From contig CATOST010000043.1 of NCBI GenBank assembly GCA_951812665.1, positions 48,770 to 112,769 on the forward strand: a DNA stretch of 64,000 nt, in the 5' to 3' direction. The position numbers and the translations under genes were made by a program. Source of the DNA: an uncultured Acidobacteriota bacterium (GTDB lineage: Bacteria; Acidobacteriota; UBA6911; RPQK01; JAJDTT01). Positions 9,317-19,242 of this stretch are shown here, piece by piece (position 1 is the first letter of the stretch; the number at the start of each line of letters is the position of its first letter). The notes under the pieces were generated by a model. It was not told the DNA's origin. It saw only the letters and a list, made by a program, of their open reading frames with translations, and did no database searches.

Positions 9317-11756
9317 CCAGCGCCGCCCCCTCGCGCCCCGTCCCTTCGTCAGTGGCCGCCAAGGAACCTTGCTGCCGCAAGAAGATTCGCACCAATCTTA
9401 TTTCCTCGTAGGAACAATCCTCTCCAACCATCTCCTTGACCGGTTTCAGGACCGTGTACAAGTTGCCCAATTCCCGGAAGGCCGCAACGATCTTCTCCGT
9501 GTTCTCCGCCGGCGGCAGGTGCCGGTCCAGGTCGAGTTGCTCGCCGGCCGTTGCCAGAAACTCCAGGTGGCTGACGATCGTGCCCTGCTTCAGGCCGCGC
9601 CGCCGCGCCACCTCCTCGATGGACAGTCCCTGGCGAAACAGCCGCCTGGTCTGATCGTAGGTGGGACTTCGGTCCTTGGTGCCGGGCTTCCTGAAACCGA
9701 GATTTTTCAAGCGGGACCGGATCGCGCTGGGCCGTCTCCCGAAATCTTCGGCCAGATCCGAAATATTCGTTCCCGTGCCATGTTTCCGAACCAGTTCCTC
9801 GTCTTCTTCCGGTGACCACTTCTCATAGGCTCGGGCGTGTTCTTGACGGATCTCATCGACGCTGTAGGCCGGTTTGCCGGTTTTGTCTCCACGCTTTGAT
9901 CCGCCGCTCGCGTCGCGATTCCGGGATGGAGGCGTGCGGTCCTCCAGACCGTGTTCACGGGCGTAGCACCGAATGGCCTCGAGGAACTCGCCGCCCAACT
10001 GTTCCAGCTTCACGGAGCCCACGCCGGAAATGCGAGAGAGGGTCTCACGGCTCTGGGGAATCCAGCGCAATCCAGCGCGCCATCTGCTGAAGCGTCGCGT
10101 CGCTGAATACGACATAGGGCGGCACGCCCAGCCGGGTGGCGATGCGGCCGCGCAGTCCGCGAAGCTGCTCGAAGAGGGTGCGGTCGTACTCCCGAATCCC
10201 CCGGTCCGGGGAAGCCGTGCGGTCCTCCCGGCTCCGGGGCTTTGAAAGAGCCAGCTTTTCCCGCTTTTTCAGGAACTTCCAACCGCCCGGCGTGATTCCC
10301 AACGTCGGGTAATCGCGTCCGTTGTTGAACAGAAGGCCCCTGGTCACCAACTGCCTGGAAACCTCAATGAGTTCGACCTCGGGAAAATCGTCAACGATTC
10401 CGTAGACACTGAGACGGTCGTGCCCCAGTTCCTTGATCCGTTTGGCTCCGGATCCCCGCAGCACCCGAATGACGTGGCCAGCACCGAACCGCTCGCCCGT
10501 ACGCACCACCGCCGACAGGATCTTCTGGGCGATCTCCGTGGCATCGAACTCCTCCCGGGGCGTGAGACAGACGTCGCAGGCTTGGCAATCTTCCTGCTCC
10601 CAAGCTTCACCGAAGTAGCGCAGCAGGTAGCTCCTGCGGCAACTCTGCAACTCGCAGAACTCGACCACCCTGGCCAGCTTGTCCCGCGATCGGCGCCGTT
10701 CGATCTCGTCTTCGATCTGGTCGATGAAATAATCCTGTTTCACCTTGTCGCCGTAGGTGTAGAAGAGGACGCAGTCGCTGGAGAGACCGTCGCGTCCGGC
10801 CCGGCCGGTCTCCTGGTAGTAGCTCTCCAAGGACTTGGGCAGATCGTAGTGGACCACCAGGCGGATGTTCGACTTGTCGATGCCCATGCCAAAGGCGATG
10901 GTGGCCACGATGATGGGCACCTCATCCTTGATGAACTTGTCTTGCGTCTCCCGCCGCACTTGACTCTCGAGCCCGGCGTGGTAGGGCCGTGCGTTGAAAC
11001 CATCATCGCGCAGACTCGCCGCCACTTCCTCGGTCCCCTTGCGTGAAAAGCAGTACACGATAGCGGACTCCCCCTCGTATTTCTCAAGCAATTCCACAAG
11101 CCCGTCGAAGGCATTACGTTTCGGCCGCACCGCGTAGTTGAGGTTGGCGCGGTTGAAGCTGGCAATGAATCTTGCAGGCTGTTTCAGTCCGAGCTGCTGC
11201 GCGATGTCCCAGCGGACCCGTTTGGTGGCAGTGGCGGTCAAGGCAATGAAGGGAACTCCGGACAGATCGCGACGCAGGTTGCCGAGGCGGCGGTAGTCCG
11301 GCCGGAAGTCGTGACCCCACTCGGAGATACAGTGGGCCTCGTCCACGGCCACGAGGCCGATCCTGAGAGGTTCCAAAAGTTCCTGAATTCAGGGAGGGCC
11401 AGTCTCTCGGGCGCGACGTACAGAATCTTGAGGGAACCCCGCCGGACCTGGTCCTCGACTCGCCTGATCTCGCTCCGGGTGAGGGCGCTGTTGACGAAAC
11501 CTGCGGCGATGCCGTTGGCCTTCAGGGCGTCCACCTGGTCCTTCATGAGCGCGATCAAGGGTGAGATGACCAACGTCAACCCGTCGAGTCGCAGAGCGGG
11601 CAGCTGATAACAGAGGGATTTGCCCCCACCCGTCGGCATGAGGACCAACGTGTCCGCCCCTCCAGGACACTCGAGACGATCTCCTCCTGGAGCGGCAGGA
11701 ATTCGTCAAAGCCGAAGTGTTTCTTGAGCAGATCGCGCACGAAGATTTTCCATGTA
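9279..11756 (-). pseudogene. recQ: RecQ-type ATP-dependent DNA helicase, frame-disrupted
   Basis: Pieces in different frames: [24 protein letters not shown] / [39 protein letters not shown] / [23 protein letters not shown]...SIVYCFSRKGTEEVA...HYDLPKSLESYYQETGRAGRDG / HRDC and C-terminal HTH region. At least three frame breaks, one caused by a 10-bp tandem duplication at 10059-10078. Confidence 0.85.
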
Positions 11757-11933
11757 CGAATTATTGAGCGATCCGGGTAGCGTTCCTCACCCGGGACACG
11801 GACTCTCCATCGATGACCCACACTGTCTCCAGACTTAATTCCTTATAACGCGCAGGCTCCATTCTGCGGTCTTATCCTAGATATGAAGTGTCTGCTTCCG
11901 CCATTTCACAGGGACGACTTCTTGAGGATGCGT

Positions 11934-12076
11934 TTACCGCGGAAGGGAGACGAACGGATGACCGGAGATCTTAGCTTTCTTGCGAAGGTTCTCGCAGATC
12001 GTGTCCAGGTCATAATGAAACTCGGTGGCGGGGCGTCCCTTGTCTTTCGAATTTCCTTGAGGATTGGATCCTTCAT
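11934..12076 (-). pseudogene. Small conserved-type protein (MKDPILKEIRKTRD...ATEFHYDLDTICENLRKKAKISGHPFVSLPR), single frameshift
   Basis: Manual reverse-strand translation: the first half is open from ATG 12074-12076, the second half is open in another frame to TAA at 11934-11936; the break lies in the GC-rich stretch encoding RDxxPAT. Confidence 0.45.
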
Positions 12077-12152
12077 ATTTCGCCACCAATCAATCCCTCA
12101 GATTGGCAGTTGCAGCCGTCGGAACGTGGTCCGGCTTGCGTTGCTCTGGGTT

Positions 12153-13329
12153 TCATTCGCTGGTTCGCTGTGACTCCATCCAGAAATACAACGCGTGGAG
12201 GAGGTTCGGAAATCGGTACCCGCCTCTGATTCCGGGATCGGCAACCAACGCTCCGAGTTGTTTCATACGCCTCAGGAAATTGTCCATGACTCTTTTTTCG
12301 TCGTCCGTCAGGCGATCCACGAGTTCCGATCTACGAAAGAACATCCGAGGCTCGGCGACAATTTTCGAAGAATCGAACGGTAACGCTCACTATGGATGGC
12401 GGCGAATATCCGTGGTTCCAGCAGTTTTCGGCCGATCACGTCGGCGGCGGTCCGAATACCGGCCGTGACTTCTCTTGCACTGATGTCCAAGTTTCGGGCC
12501 GTGCGCCATACCGCGTCACCGATTTCATGAGCCAGCACAGGAAGTCCGCCGGTGAACCGGACAAGTCGTTCCATATCGGAGTCAGTGATCTTTGCGTTCA
12601 CGAGTCGAAAGATGTCTCGTAAAACTGCGTAACTTCACCCGTCGACCAGGGCGCGAGGTCGATCAACTCGAAAACGCGGGCGAGAGATGGCTGATTCTCT
12701 ATCAGTTCCTGTCGTCTTTCCTCGAGACCGACGACGAGAATACAGAGGGGCACCGTACGTCGCGAAGTGGCAATCTCGTCCACCATGCTCTTGAGCCAAT
12801 TGGCAAAGGCTTCGGAACCAGCGAGTCCGTTGATGTCGTCCAGTATCAGAAAAAGGGCGCTCTTGGGCCCTTGAGACTGTCCATGAGCGCCTGATGGTTG
12901 GAACGAAGTCATGGGCAACCGTCGACAGGTCTCTGTCCTTGAGATCCAATTCCAGGCTGATGCCGAACATTCCCACTTTGCGAACATGGTTTCCGAAAAA
13001 CTCCGGATTTGTCCGTGCCAGGGCTTGTCCATGCTTTCCTTCAAGAGGCGATTGAAGGTCCTTCTTAGCATCTCCTGCAAACCCTGGACGCCGCCAAGAA
13101 AAACATGGCACCCTGCGACTTCGCTCCCTTGCTCGGAAAGGTGGCGCACGAAAGACACCAGGGAACTCTTCCCAATGCCGCGTTCGCCGCTGATGAATCC
13201 TATTTTGAATCCGCCTTGTGTGCTGGCTTTCACCATACCGTGCAGGCGCCTGATTTCGTCGACACGACCGACGAAGAACTCAATGGGAACGGGTTGCCCC
13301 GGTCTGAACGGGCTCGTCTCGGGATTCAT
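12153..13329 (-). pseudogene. AAA/ORC-type P-loop ATPase, frame-disrupted
   Basis: FFVGRVDEIRRLHGM...GFISGERGIGKSSLVSFVRHL (Walker A), LFLILDDINGL (Walker B) in ORF 12598-13329; continuation in 12308-12601 and 12153-12344 in other frames; further frame switches at about 12870-12960. Confidence 0.75.
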
Positions 13330-13566
13330 CTTGTTCAGGTGTCAGTCGCAAACACAAACATGAGCCAGAATTACGATATTTTCGATCCGGAAGGTTAGCA
13401 TATTCCGGCAAGGTCGCTCGCCGGAAAGGCATCGAGATTCGAGTCGTTCACGCCGTCGCAACCGTCAACGAGTTCGCGCCAACCAATGGCCAGAAACGGT
13501 TCAGAATCAGTCGTCAAGGTACCAATGGCGCCACCCGGGACTTCGGACAAGGAATCACTAGACTTC

Positions 13567-14040
13567 CTAACGCTCCACCTCGCGAATCGACTTCCCAAAA
13601 TCGTTTTCCCAGTCGCTGACCATTTCGAAATCGCTCTGGGTCACCCGCCAGGATCCATTCTCCCGCTCCAACAGGAAGGACTGCCGGGTGTTGCGGTCGT
13701 TGTAGACGGTCTCGGTCAGGACCCGGACCTGATCCGGCCCCAGTTCCTCCTGGTCCAGAATGGCCAAGCCCTTGACGGCACTTCCCCGTCTCCTGAGCCA
13801 CTCTGACAGCCACGGTGCCGAATCCCGCGCCAACAGGTCCTCCAGGCGCCGCCTCAGGTCTCCTCCGAAACATTCCTTGAGCGCCTGGACGTCACCGCGC
13901 TCCAGGGCCTGGACCATGGCGATCAGGACCTCGTCGGGACTCTCTTCCCTTCCGGTGTCCCTGATGGGCGTATCGCGGGAGGCGAAAAAGACGAAGCAGC
14001 CCAGGATCGCCAGCAGGGAGAACCATTTTCTCGGTTCCAT
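13567..14040 (-). CDS. Small secreted/membrane-anchored protein, possibly NTF2-like
   Basis: 157 aa, N-terminal hydrophobic segment, MVQALERGDVQALKECFGG...; follows the hflC/hflK-like genes on the same strand. Confidence 0.45.
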   Translation of the reverse strand: MEPRKWFSLLAILGCFVFFASRDTPIRDTGREESPDEVLIAMVQALERGDVQALKECFGGDLRRRLEDLLARDSAPWLSEWLRRRGSAVKGLAILDQEELGPDQVRVLTETVYNDRNTRQSFLLERENGSWRVTQSDFEMVSDWENDFGKSIREVER

Positions 14041-14076
14041 CTCCGTCTCCCCGAAGGTCCTCCTCGCCGGCTCCCC

Positions 14077-15000
14077 TCACTCCTGCAGGGCGAAGATATC
14101 CAGGTCCAGGCCCTGTTTACTCCCGGCGTCGTCCAGAATGACCTTGCGGGTGCGCGGAAGGATTTCCTCCATGGCCTCCAGGAATAACCGGGCCGTGGTG
14201 ACGGTGGGATGGCGCCGGTACTCTCCCCACAGACTAAGGAAATGCTGCGATTCCCCTTGCGCCCGATCCACCACCTCGCGGCCATAGATTCGAGCTTTTT
14301 GGAGGTTTTCCTGGGCTTGGCCCCGGGTACGAGGCAGCAACTCGCTGGAGTAGCCCCTGGCCTCCTGCACGATCCGGTTCCGGTCCTCCCTGGCGTTGGC
14401 CACCTCCAGGAAGGCGTCCCGGACCTGTTCGGGAGGACGGACCCGTTCCAGGGCCAGGGAGGTCACGGCCACGCCCAAAGCCAAGCGGTCCGCCTCCTGC
14501 TGCAGATCTTCCCGGACCCGATTCTGAATCTCGATCCGGCCCGTGGTGAGCACGTCGTCGACGCCCCGGACCGCCACGGCTCGAGAGAGGGAGCGGTAGA
14601 GGAGCACTTCCAGGACTCGGGGAAGCTCCTGTGACCGATACAGATACCGGCCCGGATCCTGGATGTAGTATTGAATGGAAGCCCGGACCCGGACCAGGTT
14701 CTGGTCGCCGCTCAAGAGGGAGTCATCCTCCGTCAGGCCCCGCACTCCCAGTGCCCGGTCCAGATCGGTTCCCCCGATGGTGAGTCGCTGGGCTTCGCTG
14801 GTCTTCAAGAGGACCACCTCCTCCAGAGGATAGGGAGCGGCATACTGGAGACCCGGTTGGACCCGCTCCGCAAGCAGCCGGCCCAGCCGCAACTTCACCG
14901 CCTGCCGATCGGTGGGGACATAGTAGATCCCCGAAGCCAGGAACAAGGCCATGAATACCGCCAGCACCAGTAGAATCTTTTCTCTCAACCAGATTCTCAC
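14077..15000 (-). CDS. SPFH/HflK-like membrane protease modulator
   Basis: N-terminal TM helix, YYVPTDRQAVKLRLGRLLAERVQPGLQYAAPYPLEEV; overlaps the upstream hflC-like gene by 4 bp. Confidence 0.75.
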   Translation of the reverse strand: MRIWLREKILLVLAVFMALFLASGIYYVPTDRQAVKLRLGRLLAERVQPGLQYAAPYPLEEVVLLKTSEAQRLTIGGTDLDRALGVRGLTEDDSLLSGDQNLVRVRASIQYYIQDPGRYLYRSQELPRVLEVLLYRSLSRAVAVRGVDDVLTTGRIEIQNRVREDLQQEADRLALGVAVTSLALERVRPPEQVRDAFLEVANAREDRNRIVQEARGYSSELLPRTRGQAQENLQKARIYGREVVDRAQGESQHFLSLWGEYRRHPTVTTARLFLEAMEEILPRTRKVILDDAGSKQGLDLDIFALQE

Positions 15001-15911
15001 CGGCCCAACCTTCCGTTCCTCCCCTCGGTCAGCAGCTTGAGCAACTCCGAGTCTGCCGAAAGGACCGCGGTGGTCTTGTCGTCCAGGATCCGCTGGTAGG
15101 CTTCCAGCGTCCGTACCATCTGGTAAAACTCGGGGTCCCGGGAATAGGCCCTTCCGTAGATCCGGGTGGCCTGGGCGTCTGCCTCGCCCCGGATGATCTC
15201 CGTCTGTTTGTAGGCCGCCGACAGCAGCTCCTCGGCTTGGCGGTCCGCCTCGGCCCGGATCTTGCGGGCCTCCTCCTCCCCTTCGGCTCGATATTTCTTG
15301 GCGATGCGGTCCCGCTCGGCCCGCATCCGGGCATAGACGCTCTCGCGGTTCTGGGTCGGCAGATTGATCCGCTTAACGTCCACCGACGCGATCCGTATTC
15401 CGTAACGTTGGCGGGAGATCTCATCGCACTCGCGGGTGAGCTTCTCCATCAAGGGCTCCAGGCGGACCTGTGCCGGATCTGTTGCCACCAGCTCGGAAAG
15501 CTCGGTCCGGCCCAGATCGGCCGAGACCGACGACCACACCATGTCGTGCAGACGCATCTCGGCGCCGGAGCGATCCCCGACGGTTCGCAGATATTGGAGC
15601 GGCTCCTCCACCTGCCAGATGACATAGGTCTCCACCAGGAGATTTTTCTTGTCCCGGGTCAGGTATTCGGAGGGCCGCGGATTGTACAGGTGGAGACGTT
15701 TGTCGATGCGGGTCAACCCCTGGAAGAACCATTTGAGACGAGGCCCCGCATCCTTGTATTGGGCGACAGGCCGGCCGAACTGAGTGACCAGGACCAGCTC
15801 CTGTTCGTTCACCAGGAACAGGCTCTGATAGGAGAGGATCAAGAGGATCAGGATCCAGAAGACCCGGTTCCGGATCATTTTTCGAGTTCGGGTCATCAGC
15901 TTGTTCTCCAA
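14997..15911 (-). CDS. hflC: HflC-like SPFH protein
   Basis: LFLVNEQELVLVTQFGRPV...NLLVETYVIWQVEEPLQYL...MRAERDRIAKKYRAEGEEEARKIRAEADRQAEELL. Confidence 0.85.
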   Translation of the reverse strand: MENKLMTRTRKMIRNRVFWILILLILSYQSLFLVNEQELVLVTQFGRPVAQYKDAGPRLKWFFQGLTRIDKRLHLYNPRPSEYLTRDKKNLLVETYVIWQVEEPLQYLRTVGDRSGAEMRLHDMVWSSVSADLGRTELSELVATDPAQVRLEPLMEKLTRECDEISRQRYGIRIASVDVKRINLPTQNRESVYARMRAERDRIAKKYRAEGEEEARKIRAEADRQAEELLSAAYKQTEIIRGEADAQATRIYGRAYSRDPEFYQMVRTLEAYQRILDDKTTAVLSADSELLKLLTEGRNGRLGR

Positions 15912-15960
15912 CTACTGACGTCCGCCGCAGGGTGCCGCCAACGCGGGCGGTGCCTCCGGG

Positions 15961-18900
15961 TCATTGACCACGGGCGGCGACCGCCTTTTCGAAGTCTCCG
16001 AAATTGAACACCGAATTACGAAATAGAAGCATCTTCCGGCGTCCGGAGCCCTGGTCCAGGATGTATTTCCTCTTGCCGGCCAAACCCGCTTCGATGGCCT
16101 CCAGGTAGACACGAACGCGCGTCGTTTGCGGGGACTGCCGGTAGGCATCGTAGAGCAGATCGAAACGGCGGGATTCGCCCTCGGAACGCCGGACCCGCGA
16201 AAACGCATAGGCCTGGGCCTGGATCTGGCGACCCTGGGACTCGCCCGCGGCGATGGGCACCCGCTGGTTGGCGTAGGCACGGGCTTCGTTGATCATGCGG
16301 CTCTTCTGCTCCAGGGCGCTGGCCACGTCCCGAAACGCCCCCACCACTTCCAGCGCCGGATGCACGTCCTGGAGGTGGAACGCCCGGACTCGGACCCCCA
16401 GGCCCAGTCGGTCCGCCTCCGCTCGGACGATCGCCATCGCCGCACTCTCGATGGTGCGCCGGTCCAGGGCCAGAATCCGGTCCAACTCCATCGTGGCCGC
16501 CACCTGGCGCAAGGCGCTCTCGCACAGGAACTGCAAGGTGGACTCCAGGTTCGAACTGGCGAAGAGGTACTCGTGGAAGTCGGCGATGGAGTAGTGGACC
16601 ACCGCATTGACCTCCACCAGGTACTCGTCTCCCGTGAGCATGAGCGCCTCGTCTTCCCTGCGTAGATAACGTCCCTGGCGATGTTGAATATTCCACTCGT
16701 AGGCGGCCGGTCCGCCTGCGGCCCCGGAAGCCGAGTCGGAGATCCGGAAACCCAGCTCCACGGTGCGGACCTGCGCGGGCCGGAGCCGGTGGAGGGTCTC
16801 CACGGGCCACGGCGCCACGTAATGAAGCCCCGGGTCCAGCGACCCCTCGACCAGCCGGCCCAAGCGCTGGACCACTCCCACCTCCTCCGGCGCCAGCATC
16901 CGGACCCCGGAGAACAGATACGCCAGGACGGCCGCGGCCCCCGCCCAGCGCAGGAGGGATTTCTTGCGATGACCCGCCCAGTGGAGAAAGTGCCCGAAAA
17001 GATGGGCCGGATTTCGATGGTGCAACCAGTGGAGGACGTCGTGCTGGAGATGGTGGAAGTCGTGACGGAGATGGTGGAACCGGTGCTGAAGGTGGTGGAG
17101 CCGGTGGTGAAGCCCGTGGGGAAGGAGCTCCGACGGCTGGCGATCCAGCAGCTTGAGGGAGTTCATCAGGACCAGGAACGAGGAGCCCTGGTGGACCACG
17201 GCGGCGCCCACGGCGCTCAGGTAGCCCCAGAAGGCGGCCATGACCGCGGCCAGATTGAAGACCAGGCCGAACCAGAAGATGTTGTCGTGAATGGTCTTGA
17301 CGGCGCGGCGGCTCATGCGGATCAACGGCTTCAGGCGATCCAGCCCGCCATCACCGACCAGCACCACGCCCGACGCTTCGGCTGCGATGTCGGTCCCCGT
17401 GTCCCCCATGGCGATGCCCACATGGGCGGCGGCCAGCGAAGGCGAGTCGTTGACGCCGTCTCCCACCATGGCCACCCGGAGGCCCTGGAGCTTGAGATCC
17501 TCCAGGTGGGCCAGCTTTTCCTCCGGGAGCAGTCCCGCGTGCACTTGTGCGATCCCCACCTCCCGGGCCACCCGGTGGGCCGCTTTTTCGTTGTCTCCCG
17601 TCAACAGCAGGGACTTCCGGATCCCCAGTTGGCGCAACTCGGCCACCGCCTGACCCGCCTCCTGACGGGGCTGATCCTGCAACAGGAGGACTCCGGCGGC
17701 CTGGCCTTCCCACCCGACCAGGACGGCGATGCCTCCTTCGGAAGCGGCTTGATCCAGGGCGTCCTGCTCCGGCTTGGAGAGGGTCACTCCCCGCTGCTCC
17801 AGGAAACGGGCGCTGCCCACCAGGACGGTCGTTCCCGCTCTCCCGCCGCTTGGCGTCACCGTCCCTTCCAGACCCAGACCGGCGTGCCTTTGGACCGATT
17901 CCCCCGGCGACACGTCGAGTCCGCGGCTCTCGGCCGCCTCCCGAATGGCTTTGGCCAGCAGATGCTCAGAGAAAAATTCCAGGGAAGCGGCCCAACCCAG
18001 GATCGCGTCGGGCCGAAACTCGCCGAAGGGGATCACCCGGACCAGCTCGGGCCGGCCCCGGGTGAGGGTCCCGGTCTTGTCGAAGGCGAAGCAGTCGATC
18101 TTGGAGAGCTCCTCGATCTGGACCCCGCCCCGAACGACGATGCCCTTCCGCGCCAGGGCGCTGATGGTGGCCAGGACCGCCGCCGGCGTGGCCAGGACCA
18201 TGGCGCAGGGGCAGGCCACGATCAGGATCGCCACCGAGCGCATCCAGTCCCCCGTCACGACGTAACAGAGGACCGCGATTCCCAGCACCAGGGGCAGAAA
18301 CCATTGGGCGTAGCGGTCCGCCGTCCGTTGAATCGGAGCCTTGCTCTCCCGGGCCTGGCGAACCAGCTCCACGATCCGGTTCAACACCGTGGTTTCGCCC
18401 ACTTGGCGGGCGCGGACCAGGAGCCGGGCAGTCTGGTTCACGCTGCCGGCGTAGACCTGGTCGCGGACCGACCGCTCCCGGGGCACCGACTCCCCCGTGA
18501 TGGAGCTCTCGTCCAGAAGCGATTCCCCTTCCAGGATGACGCCGTCCACCGGGACCCGCTCGCCCGGATAGACCACCACTCGATCCTCCGGCCGGAGCTC
18601 GCCCAGCGCCACGTGTTCTTCGCCGTCGTCTCCCCAGCGGTGGGCCTCCTGGGGCAGCATCGAGAGAAGCTGCGTCAAATCGGTGTGGAACCGTTGGGAA
18701 GCGTAGGCCTCCAGCGTCTCCCCCACGAGCATGATGTAGACCACCTCGGCGGCGGCCAGATACTCGCCCACATAGAGCGCGGCCAGGGCGGCCAGAGTCA
18801 CCGCCTGGTCGGCGCTGATCCGCCGGGAGATCACGTCCTGGAACGCCCGGTGGAACGTGCTGTATCCGTAGAGGAAGGTCAGGATGAGGCCCAGGTCCCA

Positions 18901-19032
18901 GGGAAAGGGGGAGACGACCCACTCCTGCCAGTAGGCCACCAGGAGAAGGCCCCCCAGGACCAAACCCGCGAAGCGCCAACGAAAGACGGTTCCTTCGTCC
19001 AGATGGAAGGTGTGTACCAGGGGAGGGAGCAT
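15961..19032 (-). CDS. P1B-type (heavy-metal) ATPase fused via a His-rich linker to an HflK-type SPFH domain
   Basis: Single continuous ORF. ATPase motifs: SSITGESVP, VACPCAMVLATPAAV, FDKTGTLTRG, MVGDGVNDSPSLAAAHVGIAMG. Then HGLHHRLHHLQHRFHHLRHDFHHLQHDVLHWLHHRN, then APEEVGVVQRLGRLVEGSLDPGLHYVAPWPVETLHRLRP (HflK). Start set at internal Met (MLPPLVHTFHLDEG). Confidence 0.9.
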   Translation of the reverse strand: MLPPLVHTFHLDEGTVFRWRFAGLVLGGLLLVAYWQEWVVSPFPWDLGLILTFLYGYSTFHRAFQDVISRRISADQAVTLAALAALYVGEYLAAAEVVYIMLVGETLEAYASQRFHTDLTQLLSMLPQEAHRWGDDGEEHVALGELRPEDRVVVYPGERVPVDGVILEGESLLDESSITGESVPRERSVRDQVYAGSVNQTARLLVRARQVGETTVLNRIVELVRQARESKAPIQRTADRYAQWFLPLVLGIAVLCYVVTGDWMRSVAILIVACPCAMVLATPAAVLATISALARKGIVVRGGVQIEELSKIDCFAFDKTGTLTRGRPELVRVIPFGEFRPDAILGWAASLEFFSEHLLAKAIREAAESRGLDVSPGESVQRHAGLGLEGTVTPSGGRAGTTVLVGSARFLEQRGVTLSKPEQDALDQAASEGGIAVLVGWEGQAAGVLLLQDQPRQEAGQAVAELRQLGIRKSLLLTGDNEKAAHRVAREVGIAQVHAGLLPEEKLAHLEDLKLQGLRVAMVGDGVNDSPSLAAAHVGIAMGDTGTDIAAEASGVVLVGDGGLDRLKPLIRMSRRAVKTIHDNIFWFGLVFNLAAVMAAFWGYLSAVGAAVVHQGSSFLVLMNSLKLLDRQPSELLPHGLHHRLHHLQHRFHHLRHDFHHLQHDVLHWLHHRNPAHLFGHFLHWAGHRKKSLLRWAGAAAVLAYLFSGVRMLAPEEVGVVQRLGRLVEGSLDPGLHYVAPWPVETLHRLRPAQVRTVELGFRISDSASGAAGGPAAYEWNIQHRQGRYLRREDEALMLTGDEYLVEVNAVVHYSIADFHEYLFASSNLESTLQFLCESALRQVAATMELDRILALDRRTIESAAMAIVRAEADRLGLGVRVRAFHLQDVHPALEVVGAFRDVASALEQKSRMINEARAYANQRVPIAAGESQGRQIQAQAYAFSRVRRSEGESRRFDLLYDAYRQSPQTTRVRVYLEAIEAGLAGKRKYILDQGSGRRKMLLFRNSVFNFGDFEKAVAARGQ

Positions 19033-19087
19033 GTTGGCGCCGCCCACTATACAAGCCGTGCTGTCCGGTTCAAAGAGACGCGCCGTC

Positions 19088-19225
19088 CGGGAGCGGCGGT
19101 TTCCAACCGCTGAATTCCGGACGACCCGCGAGCGAGCGAGCACACGGGAAAACGGAGGAATGGGCGATTGGAAAGCGCCCCTCCTCAAAGGACGAAAGAG
19201 GGCACCCACAAGGGGCGCCCCCTAC
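19088..19225. repeat. Intergenic stem-loop block 2
   Basis: AGCGGCGGTTTCCAACCGCT (19092-19111), GGGCG-attggaaag-CGCCC (19162-19180) and GGGCACCCACAAGGGGCGCCCCC, the inverted counterpart of the block 1 GGGGCGCCCCTTGTGGGCGCCC element. Confidence 0.6.
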
Positions 19226-19242
19226 GGGAGACGAACCGACTG

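Noticed and set aside
16681-19113. 810-aa plus-strand ORF opposite the P-type ATPase gene
   Set aside because: Antisense shadow ORF of a high-GC coding gene; low-complexity Pro/Arg/Gly/Gln-rich translation with no domain signal.
19033-19209. N-terminal 59-aa extension of the 1082-aa ORF
   Set aside because: Overlaps repeat block 2; the downstream Met start gives a normal ATPase N-terminus.
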